Shown here in pieces: positions 25,552 through 34,490 of a DNA stretch of 64,000 nucleotides (the stretch's first letter is position 1; every line of letters begins with the position of its first letter). The notes below the pieces were generated by a model. The model worked only from the letters and a program-made list of their open reading frames with translations. It was not told the origin of the DNA and did no database searches. A program made the translations under genes and the position numbers. Origin of the DNA: Bosea sp. RAC05. GTDB lineage: Bacteria; Pseudomonadota; Alphaproteobacteria; Rhizobiales; Beijerinckiaceae. Location: contig NZ_CP016464.1 of the NCBI RefSeq assembly GCF_001713455.1, positions 3,396,001 through 3,460,000 of the forward strand, read 5' to 3'.

Positions 25552-25610
25552 GTGCGCCAACCCTTGCCGAAGCCGCCGCCGCTGGCAAGCGAGGGCGCGA
25601 GGCCGCGATG

Positions 25611-25641
25611 AAAAAAGGGGAGCGGCCTCGCGCCGCTCCCC
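25611..25641 (-). terminator. Intrinsic terminator upstream of the rhomboid gene
   Basis: Read on the minus strand it is a perfect 10-bp stem GGGGAGCGGC/GCCGCTCCCC with a five-base loop, followed by six Ts. It lies 60 bases upstream of the rhomboid start and in the same direction, with no minus-strand gene before it. It therefore either attenuates rhomboid expression or ends a small RNA. Confidence 0.75.
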
Positions 25642-25763
25642 TCGCTCCGGCTGATCGGGCGCGAGCCGAGCGGCTCGGGCCACGGTCACGTCCCCGCCGG
25701 CCCCTTCCGTCTGCGGGCGCACCGCCCCGCAAAAATCGATAATTTGATAATCATTTTAGAGGG

Positions 25764-25772
25764 TTATCCACA
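25764..25772 (+). promoter_or_regulatory. DnaA-box-like sequence TTATCCACA
   Basis: A perfect match to the DnaA-box consensus in a locally AT-rich stretch. Only one copy is present and no origin-associated gene is near, so a replication origin is not supported. A DnaA-responsive promoter is possible. Confidence 0.35.
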
Positions 25773-25958
25773 ATCGAAAGGTCTTGTTAACCCTAACGCA
25801 CCGTTTACCCGAACAGCGAGCAGCCAGCATGGCAAGACGGCATGGCGCCTGCGTCCTTCGCCGACCGAAGGGCCGATTCGTCCCGCCTCCTGACGGTTCT
25901 GCGCCATCGCGGGACGGCAGGTCGGCTGTGGCGGCGGCCGGCAGCACTGGATACCGGA

Positions 25959-26531
25959 ATGAAGAACCCAAGCACGCGCCTCGTCTTCGAGTACTGGGAC
26001 ACTCTCCGTGGAGAGCGTTCGGCACCCGAGCGTGGCGAGATCGAACCGGGCGCCCTGCGCCATGCGCTCGCCGACACCTTCGTCCTGGAGAATGAACCGA
26101 TCGGGCCTGTCTTCAGGCTTGCGGGCACGCGGCTCTGCGCGCTGCTCGGCCACGAACTGCGCGGCCGCGCCTTCACCGCGCTCTGGTCCGACGTCGAGTC
26201 GCAGGCCGAGATGCGCCGCCTCGCCCAGACCGTGATGGACGAGTCTGCCGGCGCGGTCGCGGGCCTGACCGGCGAAACCCGCACTGGCGCACCGGTCTAT
26301 CTCGAGCTGCTCCTGCTGCCGCTGCGCTATCGCGGCCGCACCCATGCCCGCATGCTGGGCTCCCTGTCGGCCGCGGCAACCCCGGAATGGCTCGGCCTCG
26401 ATTCCATCGAGTCGATGCGGATGATCTCGCTGCGCATGCTCTGGCCCGGCCTCGCGCCGCGCCAGCCGGTTCCGGTGCCGGCGCGGGGGCGCCCGCCGAA
26501 ATTCATGGTCCTTCCGGGCGGTCGCGCCTGA
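25959..26531 (+). CDS. PAS_5-domain regulatory protein
   Basis: 190 residues from the ATG at 25959, the usual family start (MKNPSTRLVFEYWDTLRGER, then APERGEIEPG). It is a single PAS-like domain of the PAS_5 family, which is largely restricted to alphaproteobacteria. No output domain is attached. It lies just upstream of a PilZ protein on the same strand, so a joint role in c-di-GMP or envelope regulation is possible. Confidence 0.85.
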   Translation: MKNPSTRLVFEYWDTLRGERSAPERGEIEPGALRHALADTFVLENEPIGPVFRLAGTRLCALLGHELRGRAFTALWSDVESQAEMRRLAQTVMDESAGAVAGLTGETRTGAPVYLELLLLPLRYRGRTHARMLGSLSAAATPEWLGLDSIESMRMISLRMLWPGLAPRQPVPVPARGRPPKFMVLPGGRA

Positions 26532-26594
26532 CGGACACACCATGCGTTAACCAGATGGCTTATAGGATCAGCCCGAAAGCAGGCTGACCCTTTG

Positions 26595-27209
26595 ATGTTG
26601 AGCGCCCTACAACCGCCCCGGACGGCTGCACGCACTGCCGAGCGCAGGCGCCATCATCGTATGAAGGTGGTCCTTTTGGGCCGCTACATGCTGCCCAACC
26701 GCATGGAATATCCCTGTCAGTCGATCGACATCTCGCCGGGCGGCGTACATCTGGCCGCCCCCGCCCGGGCCAACCCCGGCGAGCGCGTCATCGTCTATCT
26801 CGAACATCTCGGCCGCATCGAGGGCACCTGTGTGCGCACCACGATGGAAGGCTTCGCGATGACGATCACCGCGACCAGCCGCAAGCGCGAGAAATTCACC
26901 GCCCAGTTGACCTGGCTCGCCAATCGCGAGGAGCTCGGCCTGCCCGAGGATCGCCGCCACGAGCGCATCGTGCCGCGCAATCCGCGCGCCGTGCTGGGGC
27001 TCGAGGACGGCACCGAGCATGTCGTGCGCCTCATCGACATCTCGCTCTCCGGCACCGCCTTCACCAGCGATCTCGACCTGCCGATGAACACGCCGCTGCG
27101 GATCGGTTCGACGCCTGCCAAGATCGTGCGCCGCTTCGACGGCGGCTACGCGGCCGAATTCCGCTTCCCCCTCTCGGCCGATCTGCTCGACGAAAACCTC
27201 GAGCTCTGA
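26595..27209 (+). CDS. Tandem PilZ-domain protein
   Basis: 204 residues with two PilZ-like halves. The first has the Arg-rich switch RRRHHR and the D-x-S-x-x-G motif IDISPGGVHL. The second has DRRHERI and IDISLSGTAF. PilZ domains bind cyclic di-GMP through exactly these residues, so both halves may bind. There is no catalytic or membrane domain, so it is a soluble effector. A TTG three bases before the ATG is an alternative start. A GTTAACC lies upstream. Confidence 0.88.
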   Translation: MLSALQPPRTAARTAERRRHHRMKVVLLGRYMLPNRMEYPCQSIDISPGGVHLAAPARANPGERVIVYLEHLGRIEGTCVRTTMEGFAMTITATSRKREKFTAQLTWLANREELGLPEDRRHERIVPRNPRAVLGLEDGTEHVVRLIDISLSGTAFTSDLDLPMNTPLRIGSTPAKIVRRFDGGYAAEFRFPLSADLLDENLEL

Positions 27210-27322
27210 CGCAAGCCCACCGCGCCGCCTCAGTCGCCCCCGCCCTCGGCATGAACCCTGCTTGCGCCGGCTAACCGCAGCCGCCATAGCCTGTGGCTTC
27301 CGAAACGCTGCGCCGGCCGGGC

Positions 27323-28045
27323 ATGCCCTACAAGCTGATCATCTTCGACTTCGACGGAACGCTGGCGGACACCTTCCCGTGGTTCACGGGCGTTCTGAAC
27401 GATGTCGCGGCGCGCTACCGCTTCCGCCGGGTCGAGGCGGACGAGGTCGAGCGGCTGCGCGGCCTCAGCGCACGCCAGCTCCTCGTCCATTTGGGCATTC
27501 CGGCCTGGAAGCTGCCCTTCATCGCCCGCCACATGCGCCGCCTCGCCACGGATGACGGCGAGCCCGCGCCGATCTTTCCCGGCAGCGAGGCGATGCTGCG
27601 CGACCTACGCGAGGCCGGCCTCGTGCTCGCCATCGTCAGCTCCAACACCGAGCGCAACATCCGCCGCGCCCTCGGCCCGGAAACGGCGGGACTGTTCAGC
27701 CACTATGCCTGCGGCGCCGGCCTGTTCGGCAAGGCGGGCAAATTCCGCCAGATCGCCAGGCGCGCGGGCGTCGAACACAGGCACTGCCTCTGCATCGGCG
27801 ACGAGATCCGCGACTTCGAGGCCGCCTCCGACGCCGGGATGGCCTTCGGCGCCGTCACCTGGGGCTTCACCAGCCGCCCTGCCCTGCAGTCCCTCGATCC
27901 GGCCTTCCTGTTCGCCCGCATCGACGAGATCGAGGCCCGGCGCTTCGTCGACGCCGGACTTCCCGATCGCCCCGAAGGCACCGGCCACCGGACCACGCCC
28001 CGGCCGCGCATGGTTAAGCAGACCTCACCCGAGGCTGATCGATAA
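27323..28045 (+). CDS. HAD-family hydrolase, phosphoglycolate-phosphatase-like
   Basis: 240 residues from the ATG at 27323. HAD motif I is IIFDFDGTLADTF (nucleophile Asp), motif II is the Ser in LAIVSSNTERN, and motifs III/IV are the Lys in GKAGKFRQI and IGDEIRDFEAA. The helical cap between motifs I and II is that of the Gph/beta-phosphoglucomutase subfamily. An upstream GTG at 27293 is possible but non-homologous. The substrate cannot be told from sequence. Confidence 0.9.
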   Translation: MPYKLIIFDFDGTLADTFPWFTGVLNDVAARYRFRRVEADEVERLRGLSARQLLVHLGIPAWKLPFIARHMRRLATDDGEPAPIFPGSEAMLRDLREAGLVLAIVSSNTERNIRRALGPETAGLFSHYACGAGLFGKAGKFRQIARRAGVEHRHCLCIGDEIRDFEAASDAGMAFGAVTWGFTSRPALQSLDPAFLFARIDEIEARRFVDAGLPDRPEGTGHRTTPRPRMVKQTSPEADR

Positions 28046-28220
28046 TTAACAGCAGCTGAATCGATCGCTCCGATTTGCGCACGACTGCTTTCCCCACGAT
28101 TTAGACTAAGTTCCATTGCGCGGAGACATCGGCGAATTCACTAGAATTGTTCGCTTTCATTTCAAGTCAAATCCATGAGCCGGCGGCATCGTCCTCCCCA
28201 GGGACCAGAAAGGGGACGAC

Positions 28221-28850
28221 ATGCCTTCAAAGACCACAACCACCCTCGGTGCTGCTTTTGCCTGCCTGCTCATGACCGGCCTCGCATCGGGCGCCGGAGC
28301 CCAGACGGCCGGCGTGCCGGTCGCCAGCCTGCCGGCGGCGGCCTCCGGCGATGCCCGGGCGCCCTATGCCTGGAACGACCTCTGCCGCCGCACCCCGGCG
28401 GAATGCCGGGTCGATCTGCGCGAGCCCGAGACGGTCGAGATGACGCCGAAGCTCTGGAAGACGATCGTGGCCGTGAACACCCGGGTGAACCGCGAGATCG
28501 AGGCGGTGACCGACGAGGATCACTGGGGCGTCGTCGATCGCTGGGACATGCCCGATGACGGCAAGGGCGACTGCGAGGATTTCGCGCTGCTGAAGCGCAA
28601 GCGCCTGGCCGAGGCCGGCGTCCCGCGCCGCGCCATGGTGATGACCGTGGTGATCGACGAGGAGAACGCGGGCCACGCCGTGATGATGATCCGCACCGAC
28701 CGCGGCGACTTCATCCTCGACAACAAGCGCAACGCGGTCCTGCCCTGGAGCCAGACCGGCTACGTCTACGTCAAGCGCGAGTCGCAGATGCGGACGGGCT
28801 GGACCTCGCTGGGCGGCGCGCAGACCTCCACGGTCGCGGCCGTGCGCTGA
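28221..28850 (+). CDS. Bacterial transglutaminase-like cysteine proteinase (BTLCP), exported
   Basis: 209 residues with a signal peptide (GAAFACLLMTGLASGAGAQ). The catalytic Cys is in DDGKGDCEDFALLKRK, the His in NAGHAVMMIRTD and the Asp in GDFILDNKRN. These are the BTLCP triad positions related to LapG, the periplasmic protease that releases a biofilm adhesin under c-di-GMP control. No LapD partner is adjacent, though PAS/PilZ genes lie 1-2 kb upstream. The upstream leader is relatively AT-rich, with TAATTAAC. Confidence 0.9.
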   Translation: MPSKTTTTLGAAFACLLMTGLASGAGAQTAGVPVASLPAAASGDARAPYAWNDLCRRTPAECRVDLREPETVEMTPKLWKTIVAVNTRVNREIEAVTDEDHWGVVDRWDMPDDGKGDCEDFALLKRKRLAEAGVPRRAMVMTVVIDEENAGHAVMMIRTDRGDFILDNKRNAVLPWSQTGYVYVKRESQMRTGWTSLGGAQTSTVAAVR

Positions 28851-29025
28851 CGCAAGCCGCGACGGCTGCCTGCGGGCGGCCCGATGACGATCGGAACGGG
28901 ACCTCCCGTTCCCCTGAGGCGGCGAGACTTGGTCACGTCCCCACCCACCCGTCCCCAAGGCCGGGTTTCGCCAAGGGCCGGCTCCTTCCCCAGGGGCCGG
29001 CCCGCTTCGTTTCCGCAAGGCTGGT

Positions 29026-29556
29026 TCAGTCGAGGCGCTCAAGCCCCGCCGCGAACTGCTTCCAGCGGGCCGCATAGCCGCGCGCGGAGGCGGTGATGCC
29101 GGCGGCCGCGGCCTCGTCGAGCGTGCGGATGGCCTTCGCCGGCGCTCCGACGATCAGCGAATTGTCCGGGAATTCCTTGCCCTCGGTGACCAGCGCATTG
29201 GCGCCCACGAGGCTGTTGCGGCCGATCTTTGCGCCGTTGAGCACCGTCGCGCCCATGCCGACCAGGCTGTTCTCGCCGATGATGCAGCCATGCAGGATCG
29301 CGCGATGGCCGATCGTGCAGTTCTCGCCGACGACGAGCGGAAAGCCCATGTCGGTGTGCAGGACGCAGCCCTCCTGGATGTTGCTGCCGGCCCGGATCTC
29401 GATCCATTCGTTGTCGCCGCGCAGCACGGCGCCGAACCAGATCCCGACATCGACGCCGAGCCGGACCCGCCCGATCACATGGGCATCGGGCGCCAGCCAC
29501 CACTGCCCGTCACCGGGCGTCTCGGGCGATTGTCCGTCGAGGGCATAGAGAGGCAT
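29026..29556 (-). CDS. Gamma-class carbonic anhydrase-like (hexapeptide repeat) protein
   Basis: 176 residues, a left-handed beta-helix with repeats such as NSLVGMGATVLNGAKIGRNS. The zinc histidines sit in CVLHTDMGFPL and IGHRAILHGCII, the gamma carbonic anhydrase arrangement. YrdA/PaaY-type proteins share this pattern and may have other roles. The length fits the family. The gene stands alone. Confidence 0.92.
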   Translation of the reverse strand: MPLYALDGQSPETPGDGQWWLAPDAHVIGRVRLGVDVGIWFGAVLRGDNEWIEIRAGSNIQEGCVLHTDMGFPLVVGENCTIGHRAILHGCIIGENSLVGMGATVLNGAKIGRNSLVGANALVTEGKEFPDNSLIVGAPAKAIRTLDEAAAAGITASARGYAARWKQFAAGLERLD

Positions 29557-29615
29557 GGCCGGTTGTCCTTCCGCGCTGGAGCGACGTCAGGAGTGGCCGC
29601 GGGCCGCCGCTGCCG

Positions 29616-29942
29616 TCAAGGGGCGAGCACCTGCAGCAGGTCGAGCACGACCCGGCCGGAGAAGATGCTCCAGACCGAGGCGATCATGCTGGCGAGCATC
29701 ACGAACACGATCGGACGCCCCTCGATGCGCCGGCCGCGCACCGTGTTGCGCAGGATCAGGAAGGGCGCGCTGAACACCACCACCGGCACGCTCGCCACCG
29801 CAAACAGCCCGCCGGCCTGGAGCAGGCGGAAATCGGCGCGCTGCGCGGTGAAGAGTTCGAAGGCCGAGGCCAGCAGGCCTGCAAAGGCGAAGCCGACGAC
29901 CAGCGCCTTGAGCACTTCCACGGCAGCGGGTTCGATCGTCAA
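29616..29942 (-). CDS. Small three-helix membrane protein, unknown function
   Basis: 108 residues with three hydrophobic segments: VLKALVVGFAFAGLLASAFE, LFAVASVPVVVFSAPFLIL and FVMLASMIASVWSIFSGRVV. It resembles short conserved membrane proteins of Hyphomicrobiales annotated only as hypothetical (DUF6949-like, from memory). It begins 59 bases upstream of the gamma carbonic anhydrase start, on the same strand. Confidence 0.7.
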   Translation of the reverse strand: MTIEPAAVEVLKALVVGFAFAGLLASAFELFTAQRADFRLLQAGGLFAVASVPVVVFSAPFLILRNTVRGRRIEGRPIVFVMLASMIASVWSIFSGRVVLDLLQVLAP

Positions 29943-30076
29943 GGAAGTCTGCTCCGGCGGACGCGACGGCCGGACACTGCCTCATGGTTTAAAAAGTGTG
30001 AAGAAAAGGCTGAAGCAATGGTTAACGCCACCGCCAGCGCCGCGGCTAGCATGGTTTACGCGACGTTAACGGGCAG

Positions 30077-30889
30077 GTGCTTGAGTGGCGCCACAGCCAG
30101 ACGGAACCGGACGTGACCGCCTATCATCCTCAGGATCCCGCCGTCGATCAGACGCCGCCGGCCTACCCGGCCCAGGCCGCCGCCGCGCTCGCCGAGGCCG
30201 TGCGCACCCGGCTGAAGCGCCCGCCGCCGCCGCTGCCGCGCGCCGATGGCGCGCTGCTCAAGGCGGCCGCCGCGATCATGCTGCTCGGCGCGCTGGCGAC
30301 GGGGCTGGCGCTCTATCTCGGCCATCGCGAGGTCCCGCTCGAGCCGGTGATCCAGCCCGCCCGGATCGGCACCGTCTCGCTGGTGGTGCCGCAGAACCTC
30401 ACCGGCACCGAGCCCGACGACACCAGCCGCCTCGTCGGCATGGTCCGGCTCCGGCTGGACTGGCCGAGCCTCGGCCCGGCCCAGACCGGCCCGACCGCGC
30501 TGCAGAGCCGCCAGCGCCTGCTGGTCACGCTGAGCCCGCCCGACAAGGTCAACGACCCGCAGACGCAGCTCTCGGTCTATGCCCGCTTCCTGACGCCCAC
30601 CGTCTGGTCCAACCCCGGCGGGCTGGTCGTGCGCGGCTTCCGCAAGGGCTCGCCCTATGAGGGCGACGAGCTCTATGTCTCGGTGCCCGACGGGCGCGGC
30701 TTCGCGGCACGCTGCCCCCTCGACGGGGCGAAATCCGATTCCGCGCGGCCCGATCTCGACGAGCCCTGCCGCGTCACCTTCCGCCATCGCGGGATGGACG
30801 TGAACATCCGCTTCCCCCGCGCCATCATCGCCGATTGGGAGCTGATGCTCGGCGGCGTCCGCCGCACCATCGACGGCCTGATCCGCTGA
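30077..30889 (+). CDS. Hypothetical protein with one membrane anchor
   Basis: Up to 270 residues from a GTG at 30077; a GTG at 30112 is an alternative, and neither has a strong ribosome site. A Pro-rich cytoplasmic N-terminus (KRPPPPLPRADG) is followed by one membrane helix (AAAAIMLLGALATGLALYLG). The ~190-residue periplasmic domain has two cysteines (RCPLDG, PCRVTF). I do not recognise the domain. The upstream region has two GTTAAC sites that could be regulator half-sites. Confidence 0.72.
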   Translation: MLEWRHSQTEPDVTAYHPQDPAVDQTPPAYPAQAAAALAEAVRTRLKRPPPPLPRADGALLKAAAAIMLLGALATGLALYLGHREVPLEPVIQPARIGTVSLVVPQNLTGTEPDDTSRLVGMVRLRLDWPSLGPAQTGPTALQSRQRLLVTLSPPDKVNDPQTQLSVYARFLTPTVWSNPGGLVVRGFRKGSPYEGDELYVSVPDGRGFAARCPLDGAKSDSARPDLDEPCRVTFRHRGMDVNIRFPRAIIADWELMLGGVRRTIDGLIR

Positions 30890-30965
30890 ACCCTGATGGG
30901 CGGCTGCCCGTCGCTACCGGCATGCGCAGGCGGTCACGTCGGGCGGCCGCCTGCGCGAAATCCCC

Positions 30966-31178
30966 TCAGTCCTCCAGATCGACGTCCAGGATCGCCATCG
31001 TGAAGTTGAACGAGCGGTCGCCATCCTCGTCGTCGACATGGATGATGCCGATGAACTCGTCGGCGAGATAGACCTCGGCCGAATCGTTCTTCTTCATCCG
31101 CGCGCGCACGCTGATGCCGTGATTGTTGAAGGTGCGCCGCAGATAGCCCTCGAGCTTGGCGAGTTCGGTCTTGTCCAT
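30966..31178 (-). CDS. DUF3126 family protein
   Basis: 70 residues. MDKTELAKLEGYLRRTFNNH and SAEVYLADEFIGIIHVDDED match DUF3126, a short conserved alphaproteobacterial family of unknown function. The ATG at 31178 has AAAGGA upstream. The long open frame before it, reaching 31985, is not homologous and runs antisense to the AraC-type gene. Confidence 0.9.
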   Translation of the reverse strand: MDKTELAKLEGYLRRTFNNHGISVRARMKKNDSAEVYLADEFIGIIHVDDEDGDRSFNFTMAILDVDLED

Positions 31179-31294
31179 GGGACGGGTCCTTTCGAAGTGG
31201 CCGGACCGATGCCATGGCCCGCCCGTGAGGGCAAGCCGGCAAGCCGCGCCGTCCCCTTCGCCGGAGCGGCGGAGACGGCGCGAACATCCGCCGA

Positions 31295-31359
31295 GGGGCT
31301 CGCCTTCCAAAGGGTTACCCCCGGGGAGTGAGGTGATGGGATATGGGGGATGATGCGGG
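31295..31359. repeat. Diverged intergenic repeat, copy A
   Basis: About 65 bases (GGGCTCGCCTTCC...GGGGAGTGAGGTG...ATATGGGGG) similar to 35566-35629, by eye roughly three quarters identical with two or three gaps. It lies in the gap between DUF3126 and the AraC-type gene. Origin and function are unknown. Confidence 0.5.
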
Positions 31360-31399
31360 TACGGGAATGACCTGGCCGGACGGGCGCCGGGGTCGAGGA

Positions 31400-32356
31400 T
31401 CACCCGCGAACGTCGCGGGGCAGGATCCCGAGCGTGGCCCGCAGCGCGCGCGACATCTGGGCGGCCGTCTCGAAGCCGGCGGCCGCGGCGGCGTCGCCGG
31501 CGGCATGTCCGGCTTTCAGCGATTCGACCGCGATTTCGCATCGCAGGTCCAGCAGGGAGCGATACGGCGTTCGGCCCTTGGTCGCGCGGAAACACCGGAT
31601 GAAGTGGAATTTGCTCAGGCCCAGGACACCGGCCATCTCCTCGAGACGGATCTCCCGGGCGATATTCTCCCGAAGGTACTCCTCGACCCGCCGGATCTCT
31701 GTCGGCTCCAGTTTGCGATCCGCGCGGGAGGGCGGTTCGCCGGCGGACTGGAGGCCGGCAAAGGTGGCGACCGCCACCTGCCCCAGGGATTCGACGAGAA
31801 GCTCCTTGAACGGCAGCGTCCCGTGCAGAACCTCGTTGAGCTGCGTGAACACGCGCAGCAGCGCCGGGGACTGGAAATAGATCGCCGGCCGGCTCCAGCA
31901 CGCCTCTGTCAGCAGCGGCTCCGGAACGGCATCGGGCTCGATATAGAGGGCGGTGAAAGCCTGGGGACGGCCCGTCGGCTTGCACCAGCCCTTGACCGCG
32001 ATTCCTGCGGGAAAAAAGGTCAGCGTCTGCCGGAGATCACGACCGCGCCTCGGCTTTTCGCCCTCGACGCGCATCAGGCCGTCGTGGAAGACGAGATCGT
32101 GGAACGCGACGTAATGCCGGTCGCTCTTCATCGAGAATTCGTAGTCGACCGGATTCCGCGTCTCGACATGCTCGACCATGCAATCGCTGGTTTCGGCATG
32201 TGACCGCAGAACCCTGGTGCGGCGCTTCAGCGTCAGATCGATGATTTTGGGTTGTGCCACGCGCCAGTATTGCCCAGTGCGCCCTGCGAATGAGAGGCCA
32301 ATTGCGAGATCAGATTTCAGCGGTGACGCTGTCGGTGTCAAGCGAAGATGACACAT
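31400..32356 (-). CDS. AraC-family transcriptional regulator
   Basis: Up to 318 residues. The C-terminal ~100 residues hold the two helix-turn-helix units: REIRLEEMAGVLGLSKFHFI with RCFRATKGRTPYRSL, then AAAAAGFETAAQMSRALRATLGILP. The N-terminal ~190 residues are a ligand-sensing domain without a named match. A GTG at 32260 would give a 286-residue protein closer to the usual length, so the start is uncertain. It sits alone, back to back with the chemotaxis receptor gene. Confidence 0.87.
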   Translation of the reverse strand: MCHLRLTPTASPLKSDLAIGLSFAGRTGQYWRVAQPKIIDLTLKRRTRVLRSHAETSDCMVEHVETRNPVDYEFSMKSDRHYVAFHDLVFHDGLMRVEGEKPRRGRDLRQTLTFFPAGIAVKGWCKPTGRPQAFTALYIEPDAVPEPLLTEACWSRPAIYFQSPALLRVFTQLNEVLHGTLPFKELLVESLGQVAVATFAGLQSAGEPPSRADRKLEPTEIRRVEEYLRENIAREIRLEEMAGVLGLSKFHFIRCFRATKGRTPYRSLLDLRCEIAVESLKAGHAAGDAAAAAGFETAAQMSRALRATLGILPRDVRG

Positions 32357-32693
32357 CTGAGACCAGACTGCGTCGCATGCGACCGCGATATATCAAGCCG
32401 CTCGGGGCAAACAGCCGCGAAAACACGAGTGAGCCGCCGTTCGAGCCAACCCGCGCAGCCCGAATACTGTGGCACCGCGCGGTTGATTTCAAATACATCC
32501 ATGTAGTCCGGCAACAAAATCGGCGGCATGGGCGGTATGACGTAAGCGCATTATCATAGAAATGCTCACATTTACCCAAATTTAAAGCTGAGATTCTAAC
32601 GTTGCGGCAGGCGACGAAACTGAGCCCCCTCATTTCAGAGCTCATAACAAAAATTGCGGCGCCTTGGACTGACGCCCGCCGGGAGAAAACACA
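32357..32693. other. Intergenic region between the AraC-type and chemotaxis receptor genes
   Basis: 337 bases with lower GC than its surroundings. I see no gene, RNA or clear terminator in it. The last 130 bases are AT-rich (ATTATCATAGAAATGCTCAC and onward) and probably carry the receptor promoter, ending in GGGAGA before the start at 32694. Confidence 0.5.
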
Positions 32694-34490
32694 ATGTCGA
32701 TTCGCGATCTGATGAAGATGGGCGCGCATGCCGCAGAGGCCGCCGCCATCAGGCGCACCCAGGCGGTGATCGAATTCGATCCCTCGGGCAAGATTCTGGG
32801 GGCGAACGACCTCTTCCTGCAGACGATCGGCTATGGGCTGGCCGAGATCGAGGGCCAGCATCACGCGATGTTCGTCGACGCCGGCGAGCGGGCCAGCCCG
32901 GAGTATCAGGCGTTTTGGCCACGCCTGGCGGCGGGCGAGGCGATCCAGGCGCAGTTCCTCCGCATCGGCAAGGGCGGCAGGCGCCTCTGGCTGCAGGCCG
33001 TCTACACGCCGATCCTGGATCAGGGCGGCAAGGTCAGGAAGGTCGTGAAGTTCGCCACCGACATCACCGCCCACAAGACCGCCATCGCCAACATGGAGGG
33101 CCAGCTCGCCGCCCTCGACAAGGCCCAGGCCGTCATCGAGTTCGATCTGACCGGCAAGATCCTGCACGCCAACGCCAACTTCCTGGCTGTAACCGGATAC
33201 ACCCTCAGCGAGATCGTCGGGCAGCACCACCGCATCTTCGTGGCCGAGGAGGAGCGCAGCGGCGCCGCCTACGGGCAGTTCTGGGAGAAGCTGCGCCGCG
33301 GCGACTATGAAGAGGGCCGTTATCGCCGCATCGGCAAGGGCGGCAAGGCCGTCTGGATCCAGGCGAGCTACAACCCGATCCTCGACGCCATGGGGGCCCC
33401 CGTGAAGGTGGTGAAATACGCCACCGACATCACGGCCAGCAAGGAGAACGAGGAGCAGATGGAGTTCGCCATCGCCGAGGTCGGCACGGTCGTCCAGGCG
33501 GCGAAGGACCGTGACCTGACGCGGCGGATCGCGCTCCAGAAGCTGAATCCCAAGAATGTCGAGCTCTGCGAGGGCGTGAACGAGCTCGTGGACACGCTGG
33601 CGAGCCTCGTCGGCCAGGTCGCCGTCGCGGCCCAGGGCATCGACACGGCCGCCAAGGAGATCTCGTCGGGTGCCGACGATCTCTCGAAGCGGACCGAGGA
33701 ACAGGCCTCCAGCCTCGAGGAGACGGCGGCGACCACCGAGGAACTGGCCGCCAGCGTCAAGGCCTCCGCCAACAACGCCCGCGCGGCGGCCAACCTCGCC
33801 TCGGAGGCGACCGCAGCCGCCCAGTCCGGCGGCGACATCGCCGGAGAGGCCGTCCGGGCGATGGCCCGCATCGAGGACGCCTCGCAGAAGATCCAGGCGA
33901 TCACCCGCGTCATCGACGACATCGCCTTCCAGACCAATCTTCTGGCGCTCAACGCCGCGGTCGAGGCAGCCCGCGCCGGCGACGCCGGAAAGGGCTTCGC
34001 GGTCGTGGCGAGCGAGGTCCGCACCCTCGCCCAGCGCTCCGGCGAGGCCGCCAAGGACATCTCGGCCCTGATCTCCTCCTCGAATGCGGAGGTCGGCGAG
34101 GGCGTCAAGCTCGTGCGCAAGGCCGGCGAATCCCTGACCGTCATCCTCGACGCCTCGCGGAAGGTCGCCTCGACCATCGCGGATATCTCTTCGGCCGGCG
34201 GCGAACAGGCCAACGGCATCGACGAGATGAGCCAGACCGTGGCGCATCTCGACGAAATGACCCAGTCCAATGCGGCCCTGGCGGAAGAAAGCGCGGCCTC
34301 GGCCAATGCCCTGTCCGATCGCATCGCCCAGCTCAACACCCTCGTGGCGGGCTACCGCACCGAGGCGGGTGGGTCCGTCGCGGCCGCGAGCGCGACCGGC
34401 CTGCAGCGCCAGCTCCAGTCCGCCTTCGCCCAGCCCCGGGCCGTCCGGCCGGCACCGCCCCCGCCGCGCGCCCGGCGCCGCCCCCGATGA
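32694..34490 (+). CDS. Soluble methyl-accepting chemotaxis protein with tandem PAS domains; apparent 3' frameshift
   Basis: 598 residues, no signal peptide or membrane helix, so a cytoplasmic receptor. Two PAS domains lie at about residues 20-130 and 140-250; both share TxAVIEFDxxGKIL and end in K(F/Y)ATDIT. A HAMP-like linker follows, then the methyl-accepting coiled coil with the kinase-contacting tip [20 protein letters not shown]. The frame stops at 34488-34490 after an odd Arg-rich tail (RARRRPR). In another frame the DNA continues to 34537 as [15 protein letters not shown], a typical xWxxF tail that tethers CheR/CheB. One missing base in the C-rich run at about 34450-34480 would explain this. 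Confidence 0.9.
   Translation: MSIRDLMKMGAHAAEAAAIRRTQAVIEFDPSGKILGANDLFLQTIGYGLAEIEGQHHAMFVDAGERASPEYQAFWPRLAAGEAIQAQFLRIGKGGRRLWLQAVYTPILDQGGKVRKVVKFATDITAHKTAIANMEGQLAALDKAQAVIEFDLTGKILHANANFLAVTGYTLSEIVGQHHRIFVAEEERSGAAYGQFWEKLRRGDYEEGRYRRIGKGGKAVWIQASYNPILDAMGAPVKVVKYATDITASKENEEQMEFAIAEVGTVVQAAKDRDLTRRIALQKLNPKNVELCEGVNELVDTLASLVGQVAVAAQGIDTAAKEISSGADDLSKRTEEQASSLEETAATTEELAASVKASANNARAAANLASEATAAAQSGGDIAGEAVRAMARIEDASQKIQAITRVIDDIAFQTNLLALNAAVEAARAGDAGKGFAVVASEVRTLAQRSGEAAKDISALISSSNAEVGEGVKLVRKAGESLTVILDASRKVASTIADISSAGGEQANGIDEMSQTVAHLDEMTQSNAALAEESAASANALSDRIAQLNTLVAGYRTEAGGSVAAASATGLQRQLQSAFAQPRAVRPAPPPPRARRRPR

Larger units (their letters stand above)
25552..25958. other. Intergenic region with a terminator, an AT-rich patch and a DnaA-box-like site
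   Basis: This 407-base gap between the divergent rhomboid and PAS genes contains no gene I can support. It holds a minus-strand intrinsic terminator (25611-25641), a GC-rich stretch with a further inverted repeat (GAGCC/GGCTC near 25662-25677), and an AT-rich patch at 25730-25800 that includes TTATCCACA and TTGTTAACCC. The AT-rich patch probably supplies the promoter(s). Confidence 0.6.

Noticed and set aside
25764..25772. Replication origin
   Set aside because: There is only one DnaA box, no cluster of boxes, and none of the genes that usually flank alphaproteobacterial origins.
25684..28942. Shared 12-mer GGTCACGTCCCC in two intergenic regions
   Set aside because: Many 12-mers are expected to be shared by chance in a GC-rich window of this size, and the flanking bases do not match.
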